Part shown: positions 16,600 to 24,965 of the stretch, one piece after another
How positions within the stretch are numbered: the stretch's first letter is position 1
How the letters are laid out: every line of letters starts with the position of its first letter
Assembly (NCBI GenBank): GCA_019695305.1
Contig: JAIBAG010000017.1
Coordinates: forward strand, 1 to 51,978
Length of the DNA: 51,978 nucleotides
Reading direction: 5' to 3'
From: a bacterium
GTDB taxonomy: Bacteria > UBA10199 > JAIBAG01
Program-made: the position numbers and the translations under genes
The notes under the pieces: generated by a model
Database searches by the model: none
What the model was told of the DNA's origin: nothing
What the model saw: the letters and a program-made list of their open reading frames with translations, nothing else

Positions 16600-17492
16600 C
16601 GATGATGGAATTACAATTATTCGAAGAATTTAAAACGGAAGAAACCGTCAAACCCGTTAATGTGGCTTCGGTACCTCAAAGAAGCCCATTCCGTTACCCT
16701 GGTGGCAAGACGTGGTTAGTGCCTTTGTTCCGTCGTTGGATGAAAAGTTTTGATGCTCAACCAGAAACTCTCATTGAACCTTTTGTTGGTGGGGGGATTA
16801 TTAGTTTAACTACTGCTTTTGAAAGGCTGGCTAATGAAGTCATTATGGTTGAACTAGATGAACAGATTGCGTCTGTATGGGAATCAATTCTGAATGGAAA
16901 TGCGGATTGGTTAGCTAAAGAAATTCTTTCTTTTACCTTGAATCATGAAACAGTAAAAACAGTGCTGGCTCAACGTTCCACATCAAAACGTAAGCTGGCT
17001 TTTCAGACAATTTTGAAGAACCGGATTAATCATGGGGGTATTCTCGCGGAAGGATCGGGAATTATCAAAAATGGCGAGAATGGAAAAGGGATCCACTCCC
17101 GTTGGTACCCTCAAACAATTGCCAAACGAATTCAAAATATAGAATTTGTTTCAAAATATATCCGCTTTTACCATGCCGATGCCTTTCAAGTTATGGCTGA
17201 ATACTGTAGCAAACCCAATATTGTTTACTTTATAGACCCACCCTACACTGCTGGAGGTAAAAGGGCTGGTTCACGACTATACAAATATAGTGAAATTGAT
17301 CATGAGAAATTATTTGGGTTCTGCAAGGCACTTCGTGGAGATTTTTTGATGACCTACGATAACGCTGAAGAAGTACATGAACTGGCCAATAGACATGGTT
17401 TTCAGACAAAGCCAATTGCCATGAAGAATACACACCATGCACAAATGACCGAATTGTTGATTGGACGAGATTTAAGCTGGTTAACTAACTGA
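16596..17492 (+). CDS. D12-class DNA N6-adenine methyltransferase
   Basis: A 298-residue Dam-like enzyme. Motif X/I: SPFRYPGGKTWL (30-41), then EPFVGGGIIS (61-70); catalytic motif IV is DPPY at 214-217; a substrate-recognition insert lies between. This class makes N6-methyladenine. It is coupled to the NotI-like endonuclease and is the presumed protector. The canonical NotI site GCGGCCGC has no adenine, so this pair must recognise a different, adenine-containing sequence, or the methylase is not the cognate protector. ATG at 16596 retained; a second Met at 16605 is possible. Confidence 0.93.
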   Translation: MTMMELQLFEEFKTEETVKPVNVASVPQRSPFRYPGGKTWLVPLFRRWMKSFDAQPETLIEPFVGGGIISLTTAFERLANEVIMVELDEQIASVWESILNGNADWLAKEILSFTLNHETVKTVLAQRSTSKRKLAFQTILKNRINHGGILAEGSGIIKNGENGKGIHSRWYPQTIAKRIQNIEFVSKYIRFYHADAFQVMAEYCSKPNIVYFIDPPYTAGGKRAGSRLYKYSEIDHEKLFGFCKALRGDFLMTYDNAEEVHELANRHGFQTKPIAMKNTHHAQMTELLIGRDLSWLTN

Positions 17493-17576
17493 ATTTATTT
17501 TTTAAAATTTTGATTTTGATTTTTCAGATCCAAACGTAACGCCACTTTTCGGCCAAATCATAAGTAAAGGTGAATC

Positions 17577-17741
17577 ATGAAGTCATGGGGACTTCTGATC
17601 ACTCAACCGGCACTGCAAATGCGATTATTATTCGCTGCAGTGCTAGGGATTATGATTTGGAATGTCGCTGGATCTGAAAACATGTCGGCGCTTACTCGAT
17701 GGACTCGATTTGACCGACGAAGAGGTTATCGAAATTCGTGA
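17577..17741 (+). CDS. possible small membrane protein, overlapping the next gene
   Basis: A 54-codon frame starts at ATG 17577 with a good SD (AAAGGTGAATC). It has one hydrophobic segment (ALQMRLLFAAVLGIMIWNV) and an Arg-rich tail, RWTRFDRRRGYRNS. It overlaps the frame at 17662 by 80 bases, so it may be a shadow; the SD is the only support. Confidence 0.3.
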   Translation: MKSWGLLITQPALQMRLLFAAVLGIMIWNVAGSENMSALTRWTRFDRRRGYRNS

Positions 17742-17895
17742 TGCCATTGAAGGTATTGCTAGCAAATGCGTCGATGATTTTTTTGAGGAGGTGTTTCAGA
17801 ACAGCGATGCGATTTCAAATCTGATTTCTTATGACAGAAGTAAACAAGAAACAACAGATCGCCAACCAACAAAACGCTCTCAAAGGAGGCGTTAA
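17662..17895 (+). CDS. small acidic protein of the serine recombinase module
   Basis: A 77-residue protein, acidic in the first 55 residues (RLLDGLDLTDEEVIEIRDAIEGIA) and basic in the tail. Short proteins with an LTDEEI-type helix often precede large serine recombinases in integrative elements and may adjust their directionality; this is family lore rather than shown here. Its end overlaps the next gene by 65 bases, consistent with tight coupling. Confidence 0.55.
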   Translation: MSLDLKTCRRLLDGLDLTDEEVIEIRDAIEGIASKCVDDFFEEVFQNSDAISNLISYDRSKQETTDRQPTKRSQRRR

Positions 17896-18292
17896 GAGCG
17901 AAGAAGGCAAGGCTACCGTGCGTTTCAATGCTCGCAAGCACGGCATATTGGCCAATCTTGTTGCAGACTATGAAGATAATGTTTTCAAAAACTATGTTGA
18001 TGCCTTGTTTGAAGAACTCAAACCTGAGTCTTGTATCGAAGAAATCATTATCGAACGAATCGCTTTGCATTATCTCAAATTGTACCGACTCAATAAAGCA
18101 GAGTCTCATTACATTCATCATGGCATGACGGAATCCAAAAAGAAGGGATGGAGCCCACTGATTCGTATTGGACATATTGAGGAATGTGAAAAAATTTTTG
18201 AACGTTACTGCACGACGGTGGAAAATCGCTTGTATCGTGCTTTTAAGGAATTGAGACAATGCCGTGAGCCGTTACCGGTGACGGAAAATTAA
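17831..18292 (+). CDS. recombinase-associated protein of unknown function
   Basis: A 153-residue protein. N-terminal NQQNALKGGVKSEEGKATVRFNARKHGIL is a pattern (N-A-x-K-G/S-x-G-P-K-T/S-E-E-G-K, then RFNAxKHG) shared with a family of short proteins next to large serine recombinases and in phage-related loci. The C-terminal half is helical with acidic and aromatic residues (IIERIALHYLKLYRLNKAE). Function unknown. It overlaps the preceding frame and ends 24 bases before the recombinase ATG. Confidence 0.65.
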   Translation: MTEVNKKQQIANQQNALKGGVKSEEGKATVRFNARKHGILANLVADYEDNVFKNYVDALFEELKPESCIEEIIIERIALHYLKLYRLNKAESHYIHHGMTESKKKGWSPLIRIGHIEECEKIFERYCTTVENRLYRAFKELRQCREPLPVTEN

Positions 18293-18316
18293 AATGGGTT
18301 TGTTTGGCGAAATCAT

Positions 18317-19852
18317 ATGGGTAAGCAAAAGGCAGTCATTTATTGTCGTGTGTCATCGGATAAACAAGTCCGCGAAGGCCATGGTTTGGAAGGGCAAGAA
18401 AAAAGCTGCCGTGATTTTGCCTTAAGTAAGGGCTATCAAGTCATCCATGTTTTTCGTGACGAAGGCGTATCAGGGGGCATCACCGATCGCCCTGGGATGC
18501 AGGCCCTTTTAACATTCTTAGAAAACACGACTGAAGAAATCGTTGTTGTCATCGATGATATCAAACGCTTTGCCCGCAATGTTGAAGGTCACTTTGAATT
18601 GAAAGCTGCTGTTTATTCACGGGCGGCACGTCTGGAAAGTCCCTCCCACCGTTTTGAAGACACCCCTGAAGGAAAACTTGTCGAAACCGTTTATGCGGGT
18701 GTCGCCGAATATGAGCGCAATTCCAATCGTCTTCAGGTGGTCAAACGCATGAAGGCCCGCATGGAAATGGGTTATTGGGTTTTTGAAGCGCCACCTGGTT
18801 ACAAATACATCAAGGATCCGGTACACGGAAAAATCATCGCACCTGATGAACCCAAAGCAACGATTATCCGTGAAGCCCTTGAAGGTTTTGCAAAAGGTCG
18901 ATTTTTATCTCAAATCGACGTGCAAAATTACTTGAATGCCAAAAGGTTTTGCCATCGCGGGAAATTCAGAAAGGTCTATCTTGAACAGGTCAAACGCATC
19001 TTGGTCAGAACACTTTATGCGGGTGTGATTGAACGACCAGAATGGGGCATTGAACGCATACAAGCTAAGCACCAGGCATTAATCACTTGGGCCATGTTTT
19101 TGAAAATTCAAAAGAAGCTCAAAGAACAGGCGAAAAATCCTTTCCGTAAAGATTTAGATGAAGATTTTCCCCTGCGTGGCTTTGCGCTTTGTCGCTGTTG
19201 TCAAAAGCCACTGACGGCCAGTTGGTCAAAAGGTAGAAATAGGAAATATGCTTTTTATCGCTGCAATAACAAAATAGGGGAATGCCCCGAGGCCAATAAA
19301 AGTCATCGTAAAGAAGTTATCGAAACTGTTTTTGAACAAGGTCTCAAAAAGGTGATTCCGAGTCCGCAAATCTTGGCACTGACAAAAGAGATCACTAGCG
19401 AGATCTACAGTAATCGATTGGAAAGTATGACCCAATATTCCTGTGAAATGGAAAAGAAAGTAGCCATAAAACAAAATGAAATTGAGAGCATTATTGACCG
19501 AATCACTAAAACCGAAAGTCCTACAGTTCAAAAGGCACTAGAGGCTAAAGTTGACCAACTGGAGACTGAAAGAAAAGAAGCTTTAGTTGAATTAGAAAAA
19601 CTACAGACCCGCCGTGCTGATTTTGGAACCGCTTTAGATCGCGTGCTTGAATTTATGAAAAACCCTCATCAAATCTGGGTCAGCGGTGATTTTTCTCAAA
19701 AACAAAGAGTTCAAAGAATGGTTTTTGCCCGTCCGATTGTAATTGACCCTGAAACAGGCGTTGGAACCGCAGGACTCTCGCTCCCTTTCAGGGTTTGCGC
19801 CGAATCCGACGGCCAACGTTTCAAAATAGGGCGCCGGGAATTGAACATTTAA
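18317..19852 (+). CDS. large serine recombinase (C-terminus at att site)
   Basis: A 511-residue site-specific recombinase. Resolvase domain: AVIYCRVSSDKQ with the nucleophile at Ser13, then FRDEGVSGG and a DDIKRFARN block. Recombinase domain through about residue 260, then a zinc ribbon with Cys pairs (LCRCCQKPL ... YRCNNKIGECPE), a coiled coil around 370-450, and a beta-rich tail. The last seven residues GRRELNI come from GGCGCCGGGAATTGAAC, the 17-mer that also forms the ssrA 3' end. The frame would have continued into the antisense of ssrA (RRELNPGPKKF) before element B inserted, so its natural C-terminus may be altered. Probably mobilises element A. Confidence 0.9.
   Translation: MGKQKAVIYCRVSSDKQVREGHGLEGQEKSCRDFALSKGYQVIHVFRDEGVSGGITDRPGMQALLTFLENTTEEIVVVIDDIKRFARNVEGHFELKAAVYSRAARLESPSHRFEDTPEGKLVETVYAGVAEYERNSNRLQVVKRMKARMEMGYWVFEAPPGYKYIKDPVHGKIIAPDEPKATIIREALEGFAKGRFLSQIDVQNYLNAKRFCHRGKFRKVYLEQVKRILVRTLYAGVIERPEWGIERIQAKHQALITWAMFLKIQKKLKEQAKNPFRKDLDEDFPLRGFALCRCCQKPLTASWSKGRNRKYAFYRCNNKIGECPEANKSHRKEVIETVFEQGLKKVIPSPQILALTKEITSEIYSNRLESMTQYSCEMEKKVAIKQNEIESIIDRITKTESPTVQKALEAKVDQLETERKEALVELEKLQTRRADFGTALDRVLEFMKNPHQIWVSGDFSQKQRVQRMVFARPIVIDPETGVGTAGLSLPFRVCAESDGQRFKIGRRELNI
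19830..19846. repeat. attL-like 17-bp copy of the ssrA 3' end
   Basis: GGCGCCGGGAATTGAAC is identical to 29648-29664 inside the tmRNA gene and in the same orientation. It marks the outer left end of element B. Beyond the 17 bp the flank (ATAGG on the left) does not match the tmRNA 3' end, so it is only a partial remnant. Confidence 0.85.
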
Positions 19853-19900
19853 ACTATCTTACCGGTATCCTTAAAGAATTCGTAATTCAATTTTTAGAGG

Positions 19901-19920
19901 TGCCCCCAAAGTTGCCCCTA
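19901..19920. promoter_or_regulatory. candidate integrase arm-type sites, left end of element B
   Basis: TGCCCCCAAA (19901) followed by GTTGCCCCTA (19911). The same motif occurs in three copies near the right end (29467-29520). Placement at both ends of the element fits integrase arm-binding sites. Confidence 0.5.
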
Positions 19921-19923
19921 AAT

Positions 19924-20607
19924 TTATCCTTTTAGCTCTTTTGAATCATCAAGTTTACTTCTTTTTTGAGATACTGCGTTTTCTGCCATTTGCGCATAAT
20001 AAGGAGCGCTATACACATATTCAAGAACGGCATTAGATAGTGAACTAAGTATAGGTAAGTCTGCTTGAGAAAGCTCACCTATGCTTGGATGCGCACCAAT
20101 ATTTCCTAAAATGCGCAGTTTATGAGAAACATCAACGAGATTTGCCGGTATTTCACCTTTAGAAGACAAATCTTTTAGTTGCTCTTTTAAATCCTTTCCG
20201 CTTGCGCTTCTATCAATACAAACTAGTTCAAGTAGTCGTCGGACCAGCACACCAAAAGCATTAGCATCAATATTTCTTACTTTTTCTGCCGCGGCTAATG
20301 CACGACTTATGTGTACTGGCAGTCCCACAGGAATTTTTTTGGGAGATGGATATAAGTGTATATATTCCACTGTATGCTCACCCGGCTCCATATAGCCATC
20401 ATGCCAAAAGTATTTTCTAATGGTCACTTCCTTACACACGGGGCATTTAAGTGTTTCATATGTATCCCCGTATTCATAGGGAGCGCAATCAATTCCACCT
20501 TCTATTTTCATATCCTCTACACTACCAATAAATTGCATAATAGGCGCATTTCCACAATGATGACACTCAATATTCTCATCTGTATATTTTATCTCTTTTT
20601 TTGACAT
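19924..20607 (-). CDS. DUF4145 protein with zinc ribbon
   Basis: A 227-residue protein from ATG 20607 (an in-frame ATG ten codons upstream is possible). N-terminal zinc ribbon: IECHHCGNAP and LKCPVCKEV, two CxxC pairs. C-terminal DUF4145 domain: ISRALAAAEKVRNIDANAFGVLVRRLLELVC and LRILGNIGAHPS, the conserved GNxxAH block. DUF4145 belongs to the HEPN clan and is common in restriction and phage-defence contexts as a fused or neighbouring domain. Last gene of the leftward unit, next to attL, a usual cargo position. Confidence 0.8.
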   Translation of the reverse strand: MSKKEIKYTDENIECHHCGNAPIMQFIGSVEDMKIEGGIDCAPYEYGDTYETLKCPVCKEVTIRKYFWHDGYMEPGEHTVEYIHLYPSPKKIPVGLPVHISRALAAAEKVRNIDANAFGVLVRRLLELVCIDRSASGKDLKEQLKDLSSKGEIPANLVDVSHKLRILGNIGAHPSIGELSQADLPILSSLSNAVLEYVYSAPYYAQMAENAVSQKRSKLDDSKELKG

Positions 20608-20647
20608 AGAAAAGCTATATACCTTTCTTAAATACATATGTAAATTG

Positions 20648-21820
20648 TTACCAGTCCATATTTGCGGCTACATCATATTCATGCGAAAGATATTCGATTA
20701 ACCTTTCCATTTCTTCTAATGAATTAAGAGCATTTTCGTAGGTACTGTCTTGAGCCAATGTAAGCATTAAAGGCAGTCCTGCATCAACAATATATAGTTT
20801 GGCCATTTTTCTTTTTCCTGACCATAAATATTCAATAAAATCAGAAATAATATGTAATGTTTTTGACTCATCGAAATCTAACGAACCATTTATTCTATAC
20901 ACATCTTTATTTGAGTGGTGGGGTAAAAAAACAGGGACTGCTCCTACGCTTGAGTGAAATTGAAATGCTTCACCTTTCTTTCCAAAAGCGCCATGAGCAA
21001 TATAATTTCTTACTTGCTCCCTAATACTGGTAAATGAATCATAAAAATTTTTACTTTTTTCATCTGATAAATCGAAAGCGGCTCTAAATTTATCCCTCCA
21101 ATTACTAGTGGCTAACCTTGAAATATCTTCGCCAGTTTTAAGCCTTCCGAATAAAATACCGATGAGTATAAAAATATGCTCCGTCCAGCTAAAGAAGGCG
21201 TCTATAGTAGCCATAGCCATCCACTTTGCCTTTCTTTCTGTCTCTATTTTCTCATTATATATACTAAAATTTATACCATGCGGCGTACTGCTATTATGAC
21301 GGGTCTCCTGTTCTAATTCCGATATTTTATTGACAAGACTTTCGTATTGTTGACGAAAAAAATCATACCTAAAAAATAAATCATAATTATTATTATGTAC
21401 ATTAAGCTTAGATTCCTTGACGGCTTTATCTGCAATCCAGTCATAATATATTTGAGCAACTTTCACGCCTCTATTTATCAGACAAACAATTTGTTCTGCA
21501 TGAATTTTACTTTCTTTAGTTTCATCTCCAAAAATACCGACACCAAATTTTCTATATTCGATAACATAGCCTTGCCCATGAAAATCAATAGGAATTGACC
21601 ACGCAATCTTTTCAAATCGCCCATAATTTTTAAAACCTAAAAAATCTACCAATAAAAAATAGATTAAATAATGATTTGGTAGTTTTTCATGGGTAGCTAA
21701 TCTTACGACCTTCAAAATATTTTTAATGGGTTTCGTTGTTTTGGTGGCTGGCTTAATTGGAGCCATTTCTTTCTGAACTTTGTTTTTTAATTTTTCGAAT
21801 TCTTTAGGTACTTTTTCCAT
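20648..21820 (-). CDS. unknown protein with HEPN-like Rx4H motif
   Basis: A 390-residue protein; the ATG at 21820 is preferred to a TTG three codons upstream. The first 50 residues are Lys-rich. Residues about 215-240 (FFSWTEHIFILIGILFGRL) and SFTSIREQVRNYIAHGAFGKKGEAF form a HEPN-like pair: helices then R-NYIA-H, matching the R-x4-6-H of HEPN RNases. The middle is helical and charged. No named family recognised. It lies ten bases past its DUF4145 neighbour's start region, so the two may be one cargo unit. HEPN assignment is inference from motif and context. Confidence 0.55.
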   Translation of the reverse strand: MEKVPKEFEKLKNKVQKEMAPIKPATKTTKPIKNILKVVRLATHEKLPNHYLIYFLLVDFLGFKNYGRFEKIAWSIPIDFHGQGYVIEYRKFGVGIFGDETKESKIHAEQIVCLINRGVKVAQIYYDWIADKAVKESKLNVHNNNYDLFFRYDFFRQQYESLVNKISELEQETRHNSSTPHGINFSIYNEKIETERKAKWMAMATIDAFFSWTEHIFILIGILFGRLKTGEDISRLATSNWRDKFRAAFDLSDEKSKNFYDSFTSIREQVRNYIAHGAFGKKGEAFQFHSSVGAVPVFLPHHSNKDVYRINGSLDFDESKTLHIISDFIEYLWSGKRKMAKLYIVDAGLPLMLTLAQDSTYENALNSLEEMERLIEYLSHEYDVAANMDW

Positions 21821-21873
21821 AATAAACAATTATTCCTATTCCTTTTAAGAATCTCCACGAATTTTAATTTAGT

Positions 21874-22401
21874 TTAAGAACTATTTTCTATTCTACCTAG
21901 AGGTAAGCATTTGAGTAAATATGAACTCATTTCTTCCATATATTCAATATTTGAAGGAAGGCCTGGGAAGACGGATGCAAATTTTTCTGTATCAGCGACT
22001 CTTCTAATCATCGAAATATCTAATCTATGTACCTCGCACACTTTTTCTAAAGCTTTATCAAGGGCTAGCAAACACGATTCTATTAAAATAGCTTTTTCCG
22101 ATATATTATCGATCTCTTTGTTTTTGCTTCGTTGATTTAAAGAAAAGTATAATCCCCACGTTGCGGCCTGTTGAGTACGTAACTTCCAATGTTCAATAGC
22201 CCAAAAACTTGCCATATGAAAAATACCATCAAGCCAATTGCGATATTCAAAGTCTAAACAATCATAACGCTTCCATGGGGTGGCAGACTCAATACGTTGG
22301 TATTCAAGCTCATTTTCTTCGCAAAGATGATGCAAAGCTAATATGGCTCTTTCTTTATTTGTAAGCCCTTTATATCCCCTTGTAATGGAATCATCCCTCA
22401 T
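21874..22401 (-). CDS. hypothetical satellite protein
   Basis: A 175-residue protein, soluble and helical, with Trp/Tyr-rich segments (YRNWLDGIFHMASFWAIEHWKL). No motif I can name. Two bases separate it from the upstream 101-residue gene, so it is in the core leftward operon of the element. Confidence 0.6.
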   Translation of the reverse strand: MRDDSITRGYKGLTNKERAILALHHLCEENELEYQRIESATPWKRYDCLDFEYRNWLDGIFHMASFWAIEHWKLRTQQAATWGLYFSLNQRSKNKEIDNISEKAILIESCLLALDKALEKVCEVHRLDISMIRRVADTEKFASVFPGLPSNIEYMEEMSSYLLKCLPLGRIENSS

Positions 22402-22403
22402 AG

Positions 22404-22709
22404 CTATAGCCTCCTACTATTTAAAGTGCGCTCTACTAACTCAAGCCTTTCTTGAAGCTCTCCGGTATCAAATGCTTTGCGAAGCATGTCGAGAATATAA
22501 ACAAGCCGACTAGCCTCTTTAGAATCAAGCGTTCTTGCCCTAGCATCCCGATAAACGCTTGCCATCTCACGGCGAATAGCATGAGCATCACGTAAATCAA
22601 TTTTAGAAAGGGGGGTGGGGTTAAGTATATTATTCGATTTATCATATAGTTCTACTTCAACTTTTCCGTCGGATTCTTTGGCAAAAGTATCTTTGCAATT
22701 TTGAACCAT
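22404..22709 (-). CDS. conserved small accessory protein
   Basis: A 101-residue protein. The block DLRDAHAIRREMASVYRDAR followed by RLVYILDMLRKAFDTGELQERLELVE resembles a family of short phage/plasmid-associated proteins of unknown role, probably helical. It lies between two small genes of the operon, eight bases after the previous gene. Confidence 0.65.
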   Translation of the reverse strand: MVQNCKDTFAKESDGKVEVELYDKSNNILNPTPLSKIDLRDAHAIRREMASVYRDARARTLDSKEASRLVYILDMLRKAFDTGELQERLELVERTLNSRRL

Positions 22710-22716
22710 AGTGAGT

Positions 22717-23016
22717 TTAATTTTTAAGTTTGTGGTCTATAAGCGTTGAGCCACCAAAGCCGCTTCGTTTTACTAGAAAAACACCCTTGATAGACTTTTC
22801 ATCCATTTTTTGAAGAACTTCTATTTCATCAGGCAAAAATGTAACTGCACTTTCTCCAAGGCAGGTACGTACATTCATATTGGGGATAATCCAACAATCT
22901 CCATATTTATTGGAGGTTAGTAAAATAGCCACCCCAAGCTTACAAAAATCATCGGACGTGATATTTTTATTCGGTATATTTTCTTCAAATTTTTTTGCTA
23001 ATTGTAAATAACTCAT
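22717..23016 (-). CDS. hypothetical small satellite protein
   Basis: A 99-residue protein with mixed alpha/beta character (LGVAILLTSNKYGDCWIIPNMNVRTCLGE). No recognised family. It follows the DUF3987 gene by 41 bases in the same direction. Confidence 0.55.
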   Translation of the reverse strand: MSYLQLAKKFEENIPNKNITSDDFCKLGVAILLTSNKYGDCWIIPNMNVRTCLGESAVTFLPDEIEVLQKMDEKSIKGVFLVKRSGFGGSTLIDHKLKN

Positions 23017-23057
23017 GCGTGTTAAGCGTGAAAAGCGTAAAAATTACTTTTTACGCT

Positions 23058-24368
23058 TTATACGCGTGCCCAGATGGTTTTTGGACAGCCTCCTGTATCT
23101 TCCATGCGCTTTCTTATTTTTCCCTGTTGTTCCAAATATTTGAGAGCGCGCTCTCTTTCATGAGATGCTTTATGTTTGTTAAACAGATTGTAAATTTCTG
23201 TCTCTGTCATTGGCCCCTTAATTAAGGCTTCCATTATACGGTCAGCAGTAACATCTCCTGTTTTATTTCCAAAAATCCGGTTCACCGAAGCTTCTGAATA
23301 GTCCCAAAGAGCTAAAGCGGCTTTAAGATGAGCTGGTGCAATCTCAGCCCTGCCCTCAAATAATGCATATAAACATGCAATACGCATGACTTGTGCCTCA
23401 GCTCTACCTAGAATTGCTCCCACTATACCAGGCTTTCCTTCACTTAATTTAGGATAAACTTGCTCCCATAAGGTTTCTGCTTCTGGAGTTCTTTCCATAT
23501 ATGTAATGTGACGAGCTCTTTCGAATGCTTGTAAGGTACGGTGAGTAAGAGAAGTAAGAATATCGGGTGGAGTGCCCTTGGGATTCGAAATTATTTTAGA
23601 GCGTCGAATTGAAAACCAAATAAACCTGTTTGCAAAACCGTTAGCCATTTCAGTTTCTTGCAAATACCTCAATAGTTCCTGGCTGGTAATATGCCCAATT
23701 ATTGAAATATGAGCTCCTGTGGCTTTAATTGGATTATTTTTAGTTAAAGGATGAAGATCGCCAGTGTCCCATCCTTCTCTCATTATACCGCTTAATATAT
23801 TTCCTTCCCTGCGCATCATTTTTAAAACTGATGCTAACTCTTCTTCTACAATCAGAAGCCGCTTATCAGTTACGCCTTGATCAACGATTTCGTCCTGATA
23901 ACCAGTGATTATATTATTTTTTTTAATTGGTCTTTTTTCGACTCGCGGATCACGCACATGATAAATTAAGCCTTCGCCTGATGAAAGGCCGGATGTAATA
24001 CGCTCAGGCCAACTAGGATCAAGTTGTGTCATTAAATATTTAGGAGTAGACCAGCTAGTTCCCTTGCGACCTTTAGATGTTTCCCCAACGAGGGCTATAA
24101 ATAAGCGAGGTGAATGTTTGTGGCATTCTACTTTAAAATGAGGACCAGCTCCTATCAGATTACCAAAAGCCGTAAGAATGTTAACTAAAACAGCTACTGG
24201 GTCTGCTTCGGTAAACGGGTCAATAGACCGAACTATTTCACCAGCTAAGCCATATAAAGCTTCCGGGGCCAATATTGGCCAATCTGAACTGACATATGTG
24301 TTTTCTAACAAAGAAGCCTTATTTTTCACAATATCAGAAGCTTGGATTTCGTTAATTTGCAAATTCAT
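23058..24368 (-). CDS. DUF3987-type replication ATPase/helicase-like protein
   Basis: A 436-residue protein. A P-loop GETSKGRKGTS at residues 95-105 is followed by PERITSGLSSGEGLIY, as in DUF3987 proteins, the putative replicative ATPases of integrative elements and satellites. Later LLIVEEELASVLKMM fits a Walker B. The C-terminal 60 residues look like a winged helix (MTETEIYNLFNKHKASHERERALKYLEQQGKI). ATG at 24368 overlaps the previous stop by one base (TAATG) and has SD GGAGGC. Likely replicates or processes the element DNA; details unknown. Confidence 0.82.
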   Translation of the reverse strand: MNLQINEIQASDIVKNKASLLENTYVSSDWPILAPEALYGLAGEIVRSIDPFTEADPVAVLVNILTAFGNLIGAGPHFKVECHKHSPRLFIALVGETSKGRKGTSWSTPKYLMTQLDPSWPERITSGLSSGEGLIYHVRDPRVEKRPIKKNNIITGYQDEIVDQGVTDKRLLIVEEELASVLKMMRREGNILSGIMREGWDTGDLHPLTKNNPIKATGAHISIIGHITSQELLRYLQETEMANGFANRFIWFSIRRSKIISNPKGTPPDILTSLTHRTLQAFERARHITYMERTPEAETLWEQVYPKLSEGKPGIVGAILGRAEAQVMRIACLYALFEGRAEIAPAHLKAALALWDYSEASVNRIFGNKTGDVTADRIMEALIKGPMTETEIYNLFNKHKASHERERALKYLEQQGKIRKRMEDTGGCPKTIWARV

Positions 24369-24682
24369 TATTTTGCCTCCTTTAATTTTTGAAGTATTTC
24401 ATTAAGATATTGCTTCACGTAATATTTGTTATGTTGCCATGCGACCAAGTGCTGATCCCATTTACTTATCTTGGCATCTATGATTCGATATTGTTCTTGT
24501 TTTTCTCTTTCGGTAATTTTTTTAATTTTAAAATCTAAACGGACAAGTTCAGATTCAATATAAAAAACACGAGACCATAACGAATTGAGTAGATTGTAAT
24601 AACAATCCTTATTTTTAAGAAAAAAATTCAAGGCATATGCCGATAAACGGGCGCAATTATGAGAAATATTTATTTCCCGCAT
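24368..24682 (-). CDS. small coiled-coil satellite protein
   Basis: A 104-residue, Lys/Tyr-rich protein with heptad-like spacing (LDFKIKKITEREKQEQYRI and KYYVKQYLNEILQKLKEAK). It overlaps AlpA by 13 bases and the DUF3987 gene by one, so it is translated between them. Probably a partner of the ATPase; unproven. Confidence 0.55.
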   Translation of the reverse strand: MREINISHNCARLSAYALNFFLKNKDCYYNLLNSLWSRVFYIESELVRLDFKIKKITEREKQEQYRIIDAKISKWDQHLVAWQHNKYYVKQYLNEILQKLKEAK

Positions 24683-24912
24683 TCGTTCTCCACCTTGGCC
24701 TCATACGTATGATTTCTAGAGAATTGAATGCGAGCATCAATCCACTTGCAAACTTCGTCTGAAATCCAAGCTGTTGAGCGTAGGCCAATTTTTATAGGCT
24801 GGGGAAAAGTACCCATAGCTATATAAGAATAAATACTGGATTTGCTTAGCCCCGTTAAACGGCAGACAGCTGGGAGACGTAATAATTGTTGTGGTTCTTT
24901 ATTGATTGTCAT
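24670..24912 (-). CDS. AlpA-family DNA-binding regulator/excisionase
   Basis: An 80-residue protein. LLRLPAVCRLTGLSKSSIYSYIAMGTFPQPIKIGLRSTAWISDEVCKWIDARI is the AlpA/MerR-like helix-turn-helix with wing, common in P4-like satellites, where it acts as an activator of late genes or an excision factor. It heads the leftward operon. The 50-base gap upstream probably holds the operon promoter. Confidence 0.9.
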   Translation of the reverse strand: MTINKEPQQLLRLPAVCRLTGLSKSSIYSYIAMGTFPQPIKIGLRSTAWISDEVCKWIDARIQFSRNHTYEAKVENECGK

Positions 24913-24965
24913 TGGACCAATTTAAATCTAGTTGGTCACAAGATGCATCCTGAACGTTACTAGGA

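Larger units (their letters stand above)
11990..19830. mobile_element. accessory element A: defence cassette with serine recombinase
   Basis: The right end is inferred at the ssrA-derived 17-mer at 19830-19846, in which the serine recombinase frame terminates. The left end is approximate. Contents: LexA-like repressor, CBASS pair, small Pro/Lys protein, possible HEPN-like protein, NotI-like endonuclease, D12 methyltransferase, and a small-gene plus large serine recombinase module. Its ordering (cargo first, recombinase at the edge) is like integrative elements mobilised by large serine recombinases. Confidence 0.55.

Noticed and set aside
19830-19846. A second tmRNA or tRNA fragment
   Set aside because: Only the 17-bp core is present and no acceptor stem or T-arm can be formed, so it is an att copy, not a gene.
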